DNA of 64,000 nt from Selenomonadaceae bacterium (GCA_017476005.1 JAFVEM010000048.1:99728-163727), one strand, 5' to 3'. Numbered from the stretch's first letter, positions 53,086-62,518 are shown. A program made the numbers and translations. The notes: a model not told the origin generated them from the letters alone.

Positions 53086-53865
53086 CTATAGATCTTGGGG
53101 CTTTGCCCCAAACCCCACAAGGGGCTGGCAGCCCCTTGTCCCGGCATTATATATCTCGTTTACCAAAGCTAAATCTTCTTCCGTATCCACGCCCACCAAT
53201 TTGTCTTTGGTGATAATTACTTTTATCTTGTAGCCGTTCTCCAAGGCACGCAGTTGCTCCAGCGATTCTGTTTGCTCCAAGGGAGTGGGGGGAAGCTTGG
53301 CGTATTTTAGCAAAAAATCTCGCCTATAGGCGTAAAGGCCAATGTGTTTATAGACAGTCGCCTCCGATTGTTTTCTGGGGTACGGTATCAGGGAGCGCGA
53401 AAAATACAGGGCATGACCATTCTTATCCATAACCACTTTCACGTTATTGGGATTTTCCTGTTCGTTCTTTTCTGTTAGGGGCGTGGCCACCGTGGCCATC
53501 TGCAATTCATGGTCGGCGGCAAAACAGGCGGCCAATTCATCAATTAAAGCTGGTTCTATCAACGGCTCGTCCCCTTGGACATTGATGATAACCTCCGCCT
53601 CCGGGAAAGAGGCGGCCACTTCCGCCAAGCGATCCGTTCCCGTGGGGTGAGTTTTGGCCGTCATCATGGCGCGTCCGCCATGGGAGGCTACCGCCTCATA
53701 AATTCTGTCGTCGTCGGTGGCTACAATGGTTTGACTGACGCTTTTGGCTTTGCTGGCTCGTTCATAAACTCTCACCACCATGGGCTTACCGGCTATATCT
53801 TTCAAAGGCTTACCCGGCAACCTAGTTGAAGAATACCTCGCCGGAATCACACACAAGACATTCAT
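53086..53865 (-). CDS. kdsB: CMP-KDO synthetase, C-terminus extended by a repeat
   Basis: A 259-residue cytidylyltransferase that activates KDO for transfer. N-terminal VIPARYSSTRLPGKPL and NVQGDEPLIEP are diagnostic. The start at 53865 has GAGGAG six bases upstream. The family's usual end is near EEDLALVNEIY; the last ~18 residues (NAGTRGCQPLVGFGAKPQDL) are written by the dispersed repeat at 53095-53143, which has displaced the original stop codon. The tail is therefore unlikely to be functional but evidently is tolerated. Confidence 0.94.
   Translation of the reverse strand: MNVLCVIPARYSSTRLPGKPLKDIAGKPMVVRVYERASKAKSVSQTIVATDDDRIYEAVASHGGRAMMTAKTHPTGTDRLAEVAASFPEAEVIINVQGDEPLIEPALIDELAACFAADHELQMATVATPLTEKNEQENPNNVKVVMDKNGHALYFSRSLIPYPRKQSEATVYKHIGLYAYRRDFLLKYAKLPPTPLEQTESLEQLRALENGYKIKVIITKDKLVGVDTEEDLALVNEIYNAGTRGCQPLVGFGAKPQDL
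53095..53143. repeat. Dispersed modular repeat overlapping the 3' end of kdsB
   Basis: CTTGGGGCTTTGCCCCAAAC, then a CAAGGGGCTGGCAGCCCCTTG hairpin interrupted by one base. In the kdsB frame it is translated. Confidence 0.78.
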
Positions 53866-53875
53866 GCTATGCTCC

Positions 53876-56368
53876 TCACTTTTTCTTGCCAAGACGCTCG
53901 GCCAAACTGCTCTCCAAGAGTTCGTGGAACTCTTCTCTTCCCCCTTGGAAAGTAACCTCCACGCAAATCACATATACCGGTATTTGCCAAGTGGCTGTCA
54001 CTACCTCCGCCGGAATCTTCACCGCGTCTTTCTCTGTGATTACAATGGCCTCGGCGCCTTGAGCCACCGCCTGTTGCAAAATGTCCGTCATCTCTTTTAA
54101 AGTGTAGTCGTGGTGGTCGGGGTAACGGAGACTTTCGATGATAACGACGCCTAAATCGTTGAGGGTCTGCTCAAAGGAAGCAGGGTTACCAATGGCCGAT
54201 ACGGCCATGATGCGCTTACCCTTAATCTCCGACACGTCGATGCCATCCCCGGCAATATCCACATACCAATCCGCCAAGGGGATAAAACAACGGGGCTGGT
54301 GAATGCTTTCCACAATAAGGGCGTGATCGTTATAGCGGCGCACTTTATCTCTGATGTACTCTCGCGAACCGTTGGCCGCCTGATCCACCTTGGTTAAGAG
54401 ACAAACGTCGGCGCGTTTTATATGGGACATGGGTTCTCTTAAGGTGCCTCGCGGCAAAATATATTCGTTGCCGAAGACATTCACCGCGTCAATCAGCAAA
54501 ATGTCCATGTCGCGCTTTAATTGCCAGTGTTGATAGCCGTCGTCTAAGATAGCTACCTCCGCGCCGAAATGTTCAATGGCATACTGCCCGGTTTGCGCCC
54601 GTTCGGCGCCGATGAGTACCGGCACATTGGGCAGGTGCTTGGCCAGCATGAAGGCTTCGTCGCCGGCTTCCGCCGCGTCCATGTGCAGTTTATCCCCGTC
54701 GGACACAATGCCGACCTTGCCGTGCCACTTAGCGCGATAGCCACGATTCAAAATAACCACCCGATAGCCCATGTCGCGAATACTTCTGGCTAGTCGTTGC
54801 GCCGTGGGGGTTTTTCCCGTTCCTCCCACGGTGATGTTGCCGAGGCTGATAACGAAGCAATCCAGCTCCCTTTTTTTTAGTAAATTGAATTTGTAGCCGG
54901 CTAATTTAAAATTCACCAGTTGGCTGTAAATCAAGGAAAACACGAAGAGGACGCCCATTAACAAGTGCATGGAGAGGCCGTTGACTTCCTTGCTGTGCAC
55001 CAAATTGGTGAAATAGGTCTGCATATTGGTGATTTTTTCCGTGGAATGAATACGACCATGGCTGTAAGTTCTGCTTTCGTAATCGTCGAGGAGCTGATGT
55101 AAAATAACGGCCGACTTACGGGAAGCCCCCTTGTTTTCGTTGACAATGGCGAGGGTCTCTTGCTCCATGCGCTGCCTTAGGTCAACGTCGTCAAAGAGCC
55201 GCACCGTTTCTCTGGCCAGTTCATCCCCATCGTTTACGGTGATGCAGGCGTTCCGCTTGGTGAACAGCGAGTGGGTGTCTTTAAAATTAAACATGTTGTG
55301 ACCCACGATAATGGCTTTACCGTGCGCCGCCGGTTCCAAGATATTGTGACCGCCGTGGGAGATAAGGCTTCCACCCACATAAATCACATCGCCCACGCTG
55401 TAAATTTTTCCCAGTTCGCCGATGGTATCGAGGACGATGATATCCTCACCGTTTCCCGGCCTTTTCTGCAGTTCCGTCCGGGTGGCCACGGTGTAACCGG
55501 CTTTGCGGCAAATGTGCTGTACCTCCATGGTACGCAAAAGTTCTCGCGGCGCTATAACGAGTCGCGCTTTGGGATGTTTTTCTCTTACCGCCGCGAAGGC
55601 TTTTAAGACGTGTTCTTCTTCGCCGCGATGGGTACTCCCAGCGAGCAGTATGCCGTCGCTACCCGTCAGCCCCATTTCGGCAAGAATTTGCTCCTTCTCC
55701 TCGGGGCTGACATCGGTATAGGTTTGGTCGAATTTAGTGTTGCCGGTGACGGTGACCAGTTCCGGCGGCGCCCCCAGTCGTTGAATGTAATCGGCGTCAA
55801 TGGGGGACTGCATGGCGAACATCTTCACCGTGCCGATCATGTCCTTTAAGATACTGCGCAGGTGTTTATAGCGTTTGACGCTCTTATCGCTGATGCGGCC
55901 GTTGACCATCATCACCGGGATGCGCAGTTCTCTGGCGGTCTTAAAGAAATTCGGCCACAGCTCCGTTTCCACCGGCAGGAAAATTCTGGGGTGGATACGC
56001 CGCAATACATGACCGGCTAGCCAAGGCAAATCCAAGGGGAAATAGATAATGCTGTCCGCATCCTTGATGATACGATTGGCCATTTCGTAACCGCTGGTGG
56101 TTACCACCGACACCAAAATGGGACTTTGGGGAAATTCCTTACGAAATTCCTTGATGAGGGGACTGGTGGCCACAATCTCTCCCACCGATGCCGCATGAAC
56201 CCATATGCAGTTTTTCTTGGCCACCTTGTCCAAGGCGCCCTCCGGGAAAAAGCCCAAACTCTGCCGTATGCGCTCCACAAAACCCTTTTCGCGTACGGAA
56301 CGGATCATGAACATCGGGATTATCAGCACCACCACAATGATGGCCGCTATGTTATAGAGAAATTGCAT
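53876..56368 (-). CDS. Fused KDO transferase (WaaA) and lipid A 4'-kinase (LpxK)
   Basis: An 830-residue protein joining two LPS enzymes. Residues 1-~430 are WaaA/KdtA (GT30): an N-terminal membrane helix, WVHAASVGEIVATSPLI with the catalytic Glu, VETELWPNFF, GSTHRGEEE and GGSLISHGGHNILEP. Residues ~480-830 are LpxK: a membrane helix (LLMGVLFVFSLIYSQL), the Walker A ISLGNITVGGTGKTPTAQRL near 505-520, LDDGYQHWQLKRD and VITEKDAVK. Both parts keep their key residues, so both should be active. Usual bacteria have separate waaA and lpxK genes. It lies ten bases upstream of kdsB and is separated from msbA by 120 bases. Confidence 0.93.
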   Translation of the reverse strand: MQFLYNIAAIIVVVLIIPMFMIRSVREKGFVERIRQSLGFFPEGALDKVAKKNCIWVHAASVGEIVATSPLIKEFRKEFPQSPILVSVVTTSGYEMANRIIKDADSIIYFPLDLPWLAGHVLRRIHPRIFLPVETELWPNFFKTARELRIPVMMVNGRISDKSVKRYKHLRSILKDMIGTVKMFAMQSPIDADYIQRLGAPPELVTVTGNTKFDQTYTDVSPEEKEQILAEMGLTGSDGILLAGSTHRGEEEHVLKAFAAVREKHPKARLVIAPRELLRTMEVQHICRKAGYTVATRTELQKRPGNGEDIIVLDTIGELGKIYSVGDVIYVGGSLISHGGHNILEPAAHGKAIIVGHNMFNFKDTHSLFTKRNACITVNDGDELARETVRLFDDVDLRQRMEQETLAIVNENKGASRKSAVILHQLLDDYESRTYSHGRIHSTEKITNMQTYFTNLVHSKEVNGLSMHLLMGVLFVFSLIYSQLVNFKLAGYKFNLLKKRELDCFVISLGNITVGGTGKTPTAQRLARSIRDMGYRVVILNRGYRAKWHGKVGIVSDGDKLHMDAAEAGDEAFMLAKHLPNVPVLIGAERAQTGQYAIEHFGAEVAILDDGYQHWQLKRDMDILLIDAVNVFGNEYILPRGTLREPMSHIKRADVCLLTKVDQAANGSREYIRDKVRRYNDHALIVESIHQPRCFIPLADWYVDIAGDGIDVSEIKGKRIMAVSAIGNPASFEQTLNDLGVVIIESLRYPDHHDYTLKEMTDILQQAVAQGAEAIVITEKDAVKIPAEVVTATWQIPVYVICVEVTFQGGREEFHELLESSLAERLGKKK

Positions 56369-56463
56369 ATCCCTGCCCCTTTACTCCGATTTAGGAACTA
56401 TCATGATTTTAACTTACTTATTTATCCTACAAGACTCTTAATACACACATTTCAATTTTGTAG

Positions 56464-56487
56464 AAAATAATTTGTGCAAATTATTTT
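56464..56487. repeat. A+T-rich inverted repeat after msbA
   Basis: AAAATAATTTG and CAAATTATTTT form an 11-base-pair perfect stem with a TG loop, one base after the msbA stop. It could be a weak terminator, an operator for the downstream waaA-lpxK gene, or an mRNA-processing hairpin. Confidence 0.55.
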
Positions 56488-56488
56488 G

Positions 56489-58216
56489 TTATGCTTCCTT
56501 GCTGAATTGAATGTGATAGAGATTGCTGTAAAGTCCGCCCTTGGCCAAAAGTTCCTCGTGGGTGCCGTGTTCCGCCACTTTGCCGCCGTCGATAACGTAT
56601 ATTTGATCCGCATCAAAGATGGTGGAGAGCCGGTGGGCGATAACGAAGGAAGTACGACCGACGAGTAAATTATCCAAGGCCGCTTGCACGATTTTTTCGC
56701 TTTCCGTATCCAACGCCGAGGTGGCTTCGTCCAAAATGAGGATTCTCGGGTTTTTGAGGATGGCGCGAGCGATGGCGATGCGCTGCCGCTGGCCGCCGGA
56801 CAGATTCATGCCCCGTTCGCCGATGGGCGTAGCGTAACCGTGAGGGAGTTCTTGAATAAAGGCATCGGCGTTGGCCGATTTAGCCGCCGCGATAACTTCT
56901 TCGTCGGTAGCGTCAAGCCTACCGTAGCGAATATTTTCCATCACCGTACTGCTAAAGAGCGCCGTTTCCTGCGGCACGATGCCAATTTGTCCCCGGAGAG
57001 ACTCCACCGTTACCTCCCGAATATCATGGCCGTCGATTTTGATAGCGCCCTCGGTGACATCGTAAAATCTGGGGATTAAATTGGCAATGGTGGATTTGCC
57101 CGCGCCGCTGGGGCCGACAAAGGCAATCATCTGCCCCGGCTCCACGGCGAGAGTAACATCGCGGAGCGCCGTTACTTCCTCATTATAGGCAAAGGTGACA
57201 TCTTCCAAGGTTACGCGTCCCTCGATAGGCGGCAGGTCTATGGCGCCGGGACGATTGGACACCGTTTCTTCCAAATCCACCACCGCAAAGACCCGGTCAA
57301 TGGCCGCCATGGCTCGTTGCATATTGGCATAGACCCTAGACAGGCGTTTTACCGGATTGGCTAGGTTTACCGCGTAGGTCAAAAAAGCCACCAAGGCGCC
57401 GGCGGTAATTTCCCCGTTCACCACTTCATAGCCACCGAACCAGACGATGAACGTCACCGCCACCGCCGCCAAAAATTCCACGGTGGGAGTAAGGAGGCTG
57501 GTAAGCTGGACGTTTTTCATGGCCGCTTGGAAATTCAGCTCATTTTGATTCCGAAAACGCTCCGATTCGTAATCCTCGCGTACAAAGGATTTTACCACCC
57601 TAATAGAAGAAATGCTCTCCTGCATGAGGGAGGTAATATCCGCCGCCCGTTCTTGAATAACGGTGCCGGCGGCTTTAATCTTGCGCCCGAAAATCTTCAT
57701 GGCGTATCCCACCATGGGGATGACTACCAAGGTGAGGAGACTCAGCTTCCAGTCCAGATAGAGCATCATAGCGATGGAGCCGATGAGGACGGAGGCTTCC
57801 GTGAACATCTCGATAAGTTGGTCAACCAAGGCCGTCTGCATAGCGCCCACGTCGTTGGTAATGTAGCTCATGGTCTCGCCGGTCTGATGGCGGTCAAAAT
57901 ACGCTATGGGGAGACGCTGGAATTTCCGGAACATCATGTCTCGCACATCGATAATGACTCGCTGGCCAATATACGACACGAGGTAGGACTGTCCGTAGTA
58001 GAATATGCCCCGAATGATGAAGGTCACTATGATGCCCACGGCGATAATGTTCAACATGAACATATTTTTTGCCGCCAGCACGTCATCTATCATGTCCTTG
58101 ATTATCCAAGGCAGGTACAAATTCGCCCCGGCGGCCATGATGATGCAGAAAATAGCCAAGATAAATCTTTTGACGTAAGGCCGCATATAGACCAAGAGTC
58201 GTTTATAATTCTTCAT
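56489..58216 (-). CDS. msbA: Lipid A flippase MsbA-type ABC transporter
   Basis: A 575-residue half-transporter with a six-helix membrane domain (residues ~15-310) and an ATPase domain: Walker A FVGPSGAGKSTIANLI, signature MNLSGGQRQRIAIAR, Walker B ILILDEATSALD. Position within the lipid A operon identifies it as MsbA, which flips core-lipid A across the inner membrane. The ATG overlaps the lpxB stop by one base (TAATG). Length is normal (E. coli MsbA 582). Confidence 0.93.
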   Translation of the reverse strand: MKNYKRLLVYMRPYVKRFILAIFCIIMAAGANLYLPWIIKDMIDDVLAAKNMFMLNIIAVGIIVTFIIRGIFYYGQSYLVSYIGQRVIIDVRDMMFRKFQRLPIAYFDRHQTGETMSYITNDVGAMQTALVDQLIEMFTEASVLIGSIAMMLYLDWKLSLLTLVVIPMVGYAMKIFGRKIKAAGTVIQERAADITSLMQESISSIRVVKSFVREDYESERFRNQNELNFQAAMKNVQLTSLLTPTVEFLAAVAVTFIVWFGGYEVVNGEITAGALVAFLTYAVNLANPVKRLSRVYANMQRAMAAIDRVFAVVDLEETVSNRPGAIDLPPIEGRVTLEDVTFAYNEEVTALRDVTLAVEPGQMIAFVGPSGAGKSTIANLIPRFYDVTEGAIKIDGHDIREVTVESLRGQIGIVPQETALFSSTVMENIRYGRLDATDEEVIAAAKSANADAFIQELPHGYATPIGERGMNLSGGQRQRIAIARAILKNPRILILDEATSALDTESEKIVQAALDNLLVGRTSFVIAHRLSTIFDADQIYVIDGGKVAEHGTHEELLAKGGLYSNLYHIQFSKEA

Positions 58217-59361
58217 TAGGTTGCCTTGCCTCCGCGCTTTGCCGCCGCTAAAATCTTAGCCGCGATTCTGTCCGCCGCCCCCGGCTGCCCTAATTTGGAG
58301 CAAGCCTCTTTTAAACCGGCCACCGTCTTGGCTCTTTTTTCCTCGCCGCGATAAAGAGAAAGTATCTCCGCCGCGATCCTCCCCGGCTCCACTTCGTCCT
58401 GCAACAGCTCGGGTTGCACGCGGCTGTTCATGAGAATATTGGGGAGGGTGAAATTGTCGATGTGTACGAGGAGCCGTCCGAGGCAATAATTGAATTTCGC
58501 CATGCGATAGAGGGACACACAGGGCAGTCCCATTAAGGCCGCCTCCAGCACCACCGTCCCCGAAGTGGCCATAGCCACATCGGCCAAGCCCATGAGGTCG
58601 TAGCGATGGCTTTTCGTGAGCTTTATCTCGATGGGGCTTTTGGTCACCTGCTCCCTGATGGCCGCTTCTACGTCAGCGGATGCCACCGGCAAAAAAAACA
58701 GCGTGTCGGGTCTTGCTTGCAGTATTTTTTCTGCCGCCGCAAGCATGGTAGGGAGGAGGAGTTTTATTTCCTGCAAGCGACTGCCAGGCAGGAGCAAGAC
58801 CGCATGTTTCCCCTTAGGGATTTGGAAGAAGTCGCGAGCTTCCTCTTCGGTCAAATCGCCGCGCACCTTATCTACCAAAGGATTCCCCAGAAAGGAAATC
58901 TTGGCGCCGGCTTTTTCATAGACCGGTAGCTCAAAGGGAAAAATCGCCACAAACTCGTCGGCAATTTTCGCGCAGGTTTTCGCCCGTCCCTTACGCCAAG
59001 CCCAAGCCGAAGGGGGAATGTAGGAAAAGACGGGGATGGAGAGTTTTTTGGCTCGTTTCGCCAGCCGCCAATTGAAATCCGGATAGTCGATGAGTACCAA
59101 AAGATCCGGCTTTTCCTCGCGCATCCTTGCCTCCAAAAAATCCAACAGCGCAAAGATGCGCCTGAGATTCTTGATGACTTCCCATACCCCCATGACGTTA
59201 TACCCGGCGAAGTTTTTCAGGAGGCGCGCGCCCTCCTTGGCCATGTTGTCACCGCCGAAGGCGATAATTTCCGTCGTGGGGCTTTGGCGTTTAATGGCCG
59301 CAATAAGCTGCGCTCCATGCAAATCGCCGGAAGTTTCCCCGGCAGACATCATTATTTTCAC
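58216..59361 (-). CDS. lpxB: Lipid-A-disaccharide synthase
   Basis: A 381-residue GT19 enzyme that joins two acyl-glucosamine units to form the lipid A disaccharide. The start has KIMMSAGETSGDLHGAQLI; SYIPPSAWAWRKGRA, FLGNPLVD and LLPGSRLQEIK follow in family order. GTG 59361 is preferred, since it gives the typical N-terminus and has GGGGTG upstream; an ATG at 59373 adds four residues. The gene follows lpxI by 54 bases. Confidence 0.95.
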   Translation of the reverse strand: MKIMMSAGETSGDLHGAQLIAAIKRQSPTTEIIAFGGDNMAKEGARLLKNFAGYNVMGVWEVIKNLRRIFALLDFLEARMREEKPDLLVLIDYPDFNWRLAKRAKKLSIPVFSYIPPSAWAWRKGRAKTCAKIADEFVAIFPFELPVYEKAGAKISFLGNPLVDKVRGDLTEEEARDFFQIPKGKHAVLLLPGSRLQEIKLLLPTMLAAAEKILQARPDTLFFLPVASADVEAAIREQVTKSPIEIKLTKSHRYDLMGLADVAMATSGTVVLEAALMGLPCVSLYRMAKFNYCLGRLLVHIDNFTLPNILMNSRVQPELLQDEVEPGRIAAEILSLYRGEEKRAKTVAGLKEACSKLGQPGAADRIAAKILAAAKRGGKAT

Positions 59362-59415
59362 GGCGCACCCCATTATACGAAAAGACGCGGATTCTATCCA
59401 CCGCGTCTTTCCCTG

Positions 59416-60219
59416 TTACATAGCCACGATGGCAATGTCGCTGGACTCCGCCAGTTCTATTACCCTATCTCGTTCCACCAAAAGCGTTTTGTCCGCTTCA
59501 ATGGCCAGCGCCTTAGCGCCCACTTCGATCATGGTCTCAATGGTTTGCGGCCCCACGGTGGGAACATCGAAACGATTGTCCTGCTGGGGTTTGGCCGTCT
59601 TGCAAACCACGGCGCCGCCATGCGCCAGCTCTCCGCCGCGACGAATACAGGCGTCGGTGCCTTCGATAGCCTCCAAGGCCATCACAGCCACATTCTTCAC
59701 TACCACGGTCTGTCCCACGTCCAAACGCCCCAGCTCGCGCGCCATGCGGATACCAAATTCCATGTCTTTGCGCTCTGCCTCCGTAGGTTCACGTTTGGAA
59801 ATGGTTCCCCGGCGCGGCATGAGCTTTCTTATCAGCGCCGTTTGATCAAAGGCTTGCATTCCCTCTTTGGCCAGTTCTCTAACGAACATCATCATAATGG
59901 TATCGTCGCTTCTGTCCGGCAATTCCATTATGAGTTTCAACATTCTGGCGTCAGGCTGGACGCTCCCGGCAAACAGTAATTCCTTGGTGACTTTGCCCAG
60001 CATGGTGACTTTGGTTACTTGCTTTTCCTTGAGATAGCCGATAATTTCATCGAGATGCGCCACGCTAATACTGCGACACTCCACCGTACACTCGCTAAGC
60101 TCCGGATCCGTCTCCGATAGCAACGCCACCGCATACACTTCATAACCCAGCACCTTAGCCGCCCGAGCGCATTCCACCGGCAATTTTCCCACACCGGCTA
60201 AGAGTCCGATTCTTTCCAT
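59416..60219 (-). CDS. lpxI: UDP-2,3-diacylglucosamine pyrophosphatase LpxI
   Basis: A 267-residue LpxI (DUF1009), which hydrolyses UDP-diacylglucosamine to lipid X. It is the enzyme that replaces LpxH in alphaproteobacteria and many other phyla. The N-terminus GLLAGVGKLPVECARAAKV, the central QAFDQTALIRKLMPRRG and the C-terminal VPTVGPQTIETMIEVGAKAL match the family. GGAGG precedes the ATG. It lies 16 bases after lpxA. Confidence 0.93.
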   Translation of the reverse strand: MERIGLLAGVGKLPVECARAAKVLGYEVYAVALLSETDPELSECTVECRSISVAHLDEIIGYLKEKQVTKVTMLGKVTKELLFAGSVQPDARMLKLIMELPDRSDDTIMMMFVRELAKEGMQAFDQTALIRKLMPRRGTISKREPTEAERKDMEFGIRMARELGRLDVGQTVVVKNVAVMALEAIEGTDACIRRGGELAHGGAVVCKTAKPQQDNRFDVPTVGPQTIETMIEVGAKALAIEADKTLLVERDRVIELAESSDIAIVAM

Positions 60220-60235
60220 GTTTTACCTCCAGTGA

Positions 60236-61063
60236 TTATATCTCCGATAAATTTTCTCGGCGTTCGCGACAGATACCGCGGTCGGCGTTGCGTAAAAATC
60301 GCAAGAAGTGATCCACTTCCTCGCAAGAATCCACTTCCTGCTCAATAACCGAAATGGCTTCTTTTAGCATCAGCCCGGAACGGAAGAGGATTTTGTAGGC
60401 TTTTTTGATGCTGTGCCGCACTTCTAAGGGAATACCGGCGCGAGACAGCCCCACGCTGTTTATCCCCACCACTTTGGCCGGATACCCGGCTACGATAGTG
60501 TAAGGCACCACATCCTGCGTCAGGCGAGCCATACCGCCGATCATGGCGTTGCGGCCGATTTTCACGAATTGATGAACTCCGGCCATACCGCCGATAACTG
60601 CCCGATCCTCCACAACGGCGTGGCCGGCAAGGCTGGCTACGTTAGACATAATGACGTGATTGCCGAGGACGCAGTTGTGCGCCACATGTACCAGCGCCAT
60701 GAGGAGACAATCGCTGCCGATTTTGGTTTCCTCTCCCTCGCCGGTGGCGCGATGAATGGTAACGCCCTCCCGAATAATGGTGCGATCACCGATGACCGTG
60801 CCGCTTTTTTCGCCCTTGAATTTCAAATCTTGGGGCTCGTCGCCGATGGAAGCGCCTTGGAAAATCTTGCAATCGCGACCAATGTCCGTCCACCCGGCAA
60901 TCACCACATGTGGGCCAATCCTAGTACCCTCGCCGATGGAGACGTTCTCCCCAATGACCGAGTAAGGGCCTATCTCCACATTTTTGGCGATACGAGCCCC
61001 CGGCGCTATCACAGCTGTATCGTGTATAAAAGCGACGACTTTCGCGCTTGAATTAGCGTTCAT
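60236..61063 (-). CDS. lpxA: UDP-N-acetylglucosamine acyltransferase
   Basis: A 275-residue left-handed beta-helix acyltransferase, the first step of lipid A synthesis. Hexapeptide repeats run from IHDTAVIAPGARIAKNVEIG; the catalytic histidine lies in ALVHVAHNCVLGNH and the acyl-ruler region in GMAGVHQFVKIGRNAMIGG. The start at 61063 has AAGGAG nine bases upstream; ATG 61072 touches that site. Confidence 0.95.
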   Translation of the reverse strand: MNANSSAKVVAFIHDTAVIAPGARIAKNVEIGPYSVIGENVSIGEGTRIGPHVVIAGWTDIGRDCKIFQGASIGDEPQDLKFKGEKSGTVIGDRTIIREGVTIHRATGEGEETKIGSDCLLMALVHVAHNCVLGNHVIMSNVASLAGHAVVEDRAVIGGMAGVHQFVKIGRNAMIGGMARLTQDVVPYTIVAGYPAKVVGINSVGLSRAGIPLEVRHSIKKAYKILFRSGLMLKEAISVIEQEVDSCEEVDHFLRFLRNADRGICRERRENLSEI

Positions 61064-61108
61064 CTGCTCCATCTCCTTTGACTCCCCTAAAAAGGGGGAT
61101 TTGTCAAG

Positions 61109-61549
61109 TCAAAGAGCCTCCTGTTTTTTCAGCGCAAATTTAAAATCAGCTGAAGCGACTAATTGCTCTTCCACATAGGCATCGGCATGCAAGGTGCCAA
61201 AATCTCCCCGTACCCGTACCAATTCGGCTTTCGTTACCACTTGATCCCCGGGTACCACCGGACGTTTAAACTTCACATTCTCCATGCCGCCAAAAAGAGC
61301 AATCTTGCCGCGATGCTCCTCCGGGTACAACATGGCCACGCCCCCCACCTGCGCCATGGCTTCCAAAAGAAGCACTCCCGGCATAATGGGATGGCCGGGA
61401 AAATGACCCTGGAACTGCGGCTCGTTCATAGTGATGTTCTTAATACCCACCGCCGATTTAAAAGGCACCAGCTCGATGATACGATCCACCAACAGCATAG
61501 GCGGACGATGGGGCAGGATCTTTTGTATTTCATTGATGTCTAAAACCAT
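61109..61549 (-). CDS. fabZ: 3-hydroxyacyl-ACP dehydratase
   Basis: A 146-residue hot-dog-fold dehydratase of fatty acid synthesis. The active-site histidine and glutamate are in GHFPGHPIMPGVLLLEAMAQ, preceded by the LPHRPPMLLVDR start. Placement between lpxC and lpxA is the usual order in LPS bacteria, where FabZ competes with LpxA for hydroxyacyl-ACP. Length is normal. Confidence 0.96.
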   Translation of the reverse strand: MVLDINEIQKILPHRPPMLLVDRIIELVPFKSAVGIKNITMNEPQFQGHFPGHPIMPGVLLLEAMAQVGGVAMLYPEEHRGKIALFGGMENVKFKRPVVPGDQVVTKAELVRVRGDFGTLHADAYVEEQLVASADFKFALKKQEAL

Positions 61550-61636
61550 ATTCGCTTCCCTCTTCCGTGCGGCGTAGGCAGACGCCCTGCGTCCCCTCGC
61601 TGCTTGTATTGTTAATGAAGTAAACAGTAAACGAAT

Positions 61637-62455
61637 CTAACCGGCGGCCAAAATCTTTTTGGCCAGCCTAGTATTGAGGGCATGACCCGAGGCCAGCGCG
61701 ATAACATGCCCTCGTATAATCCCGGCCAATCTTAAATCGCCGATAACGTCAAGCGCCTTGTGGCGTACCAGCTCGTCGGAGAATCGCAGTGGATTCAGCC
61801 AGCCCTCGTCGTTATAGACGATGACATTTTCCAACGTCCCTCCTAAGCCTAAGCCCATTTCGCGCAAAGCCTGTACTTCTTTTTCATAGGCAATGGTGCG
61901 AGCCGGCGCAATCTCCCGGCGGTAAGTGTCCCCCTCCAGTGTGAAGTCGGCTACCTGTATGCCGATGAGGCGATGGGAATTTACAGAAGTAAAGGTGACG
62001 CGAAAGCCGTCGTAAGGCAAAGCCATGACGAATTTTCCCGGCTCGTCAACGCGATACACCCGGTCAATAACAATTTCCCGACGCGGAGCCGCAAGTTCCC
62101 GTATGCCGGCGGACTCGATTAGTTCCACAGAGGAAAGGGCGCTACCGTCGGCCACCGGCGGTTCCGGCGAATCCATTTCCACCAAACAGTTATCGATTTT
62201 GAGGCCGTGGAAAGCGCTCATTAAATGTTCTACGGTAAAGACTTGCGCCCCGTTTTCCTCTAAGGTGGTAGCCCTTACAGTGGCCGTAACCTTATCGGCG
62301 GTGGCGTGAATCACCGGCCTATCCGGCAAGTCGGCGCGACAAAACACAATGCCCGTACCTGCCTCGGCAGGTTTTAGCGTCAAATGAACGTCTTTTCCCG
62401 CATGGAGGCCAACGCCCACCATGGAAACTTCACGCGCCAATGTTATCTGTTGCAA
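61637..62455 (-). CDS. lpxC: UDP-3-O-acyl-N-acetylglucosamine deacetylase
   Basis: A 272-residue zinc deacetylase, the committed step of lipid A synthesis. Zinc and catalytic motifs are FTVEHLMSAFHGL, HKALDVIGDLRL (H-x3-D) and ASGHALNT. TTG 62455 is chosen because GGGAGG lies nine bases upstream; the frame is open to 62530, but no site fits there. It is the first gene of the LPS operon, 35 bases after the promoter at 62490. LpxC is usually a single gene as here, not fused to FabZ. Confidence 0.95.
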   Translation of the reverse strand: MQQITLAREVSMVGVGLHAGKDVHLTLKPAEAGTGIVFCRADLPDRPVIHATADKVTATVRATTLEENGAQVFTVEHLMSAFHGLKIDNCLVEMDSPEPPVADGSALSSVELIESAGIRELAAPRREIVIDRVYRVDEPGKFVMALPYDGFRVTFTSVNSHRLIGIQVADFTLEGDTYRREIAPARTIAYEKEVQALREMGLGLGGTLENVIVYNDEGWLNPLRFSDELVRHKALDVIGDLRLAGIIRGHVIALASGHALNTRLAKKILAAG

Positions 62456-62489
62456 AATAATTTTCCTCCCACATACAAACACTGCTCCT

Positions 62490-62518
62490 ATTTTACAAAA
62501 CATTAGGCCGCCTTGCAA
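62490..62518 (-). promoter_or_regulatory. Putative promoter of the LPS operon
   Basis: On the minus strand TTGCAA (62518-62513) and TAAAAT (62495-62490) are 17 bases apart, giving a leader of about 30 bases before lpxC. Confidence 0.65.
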
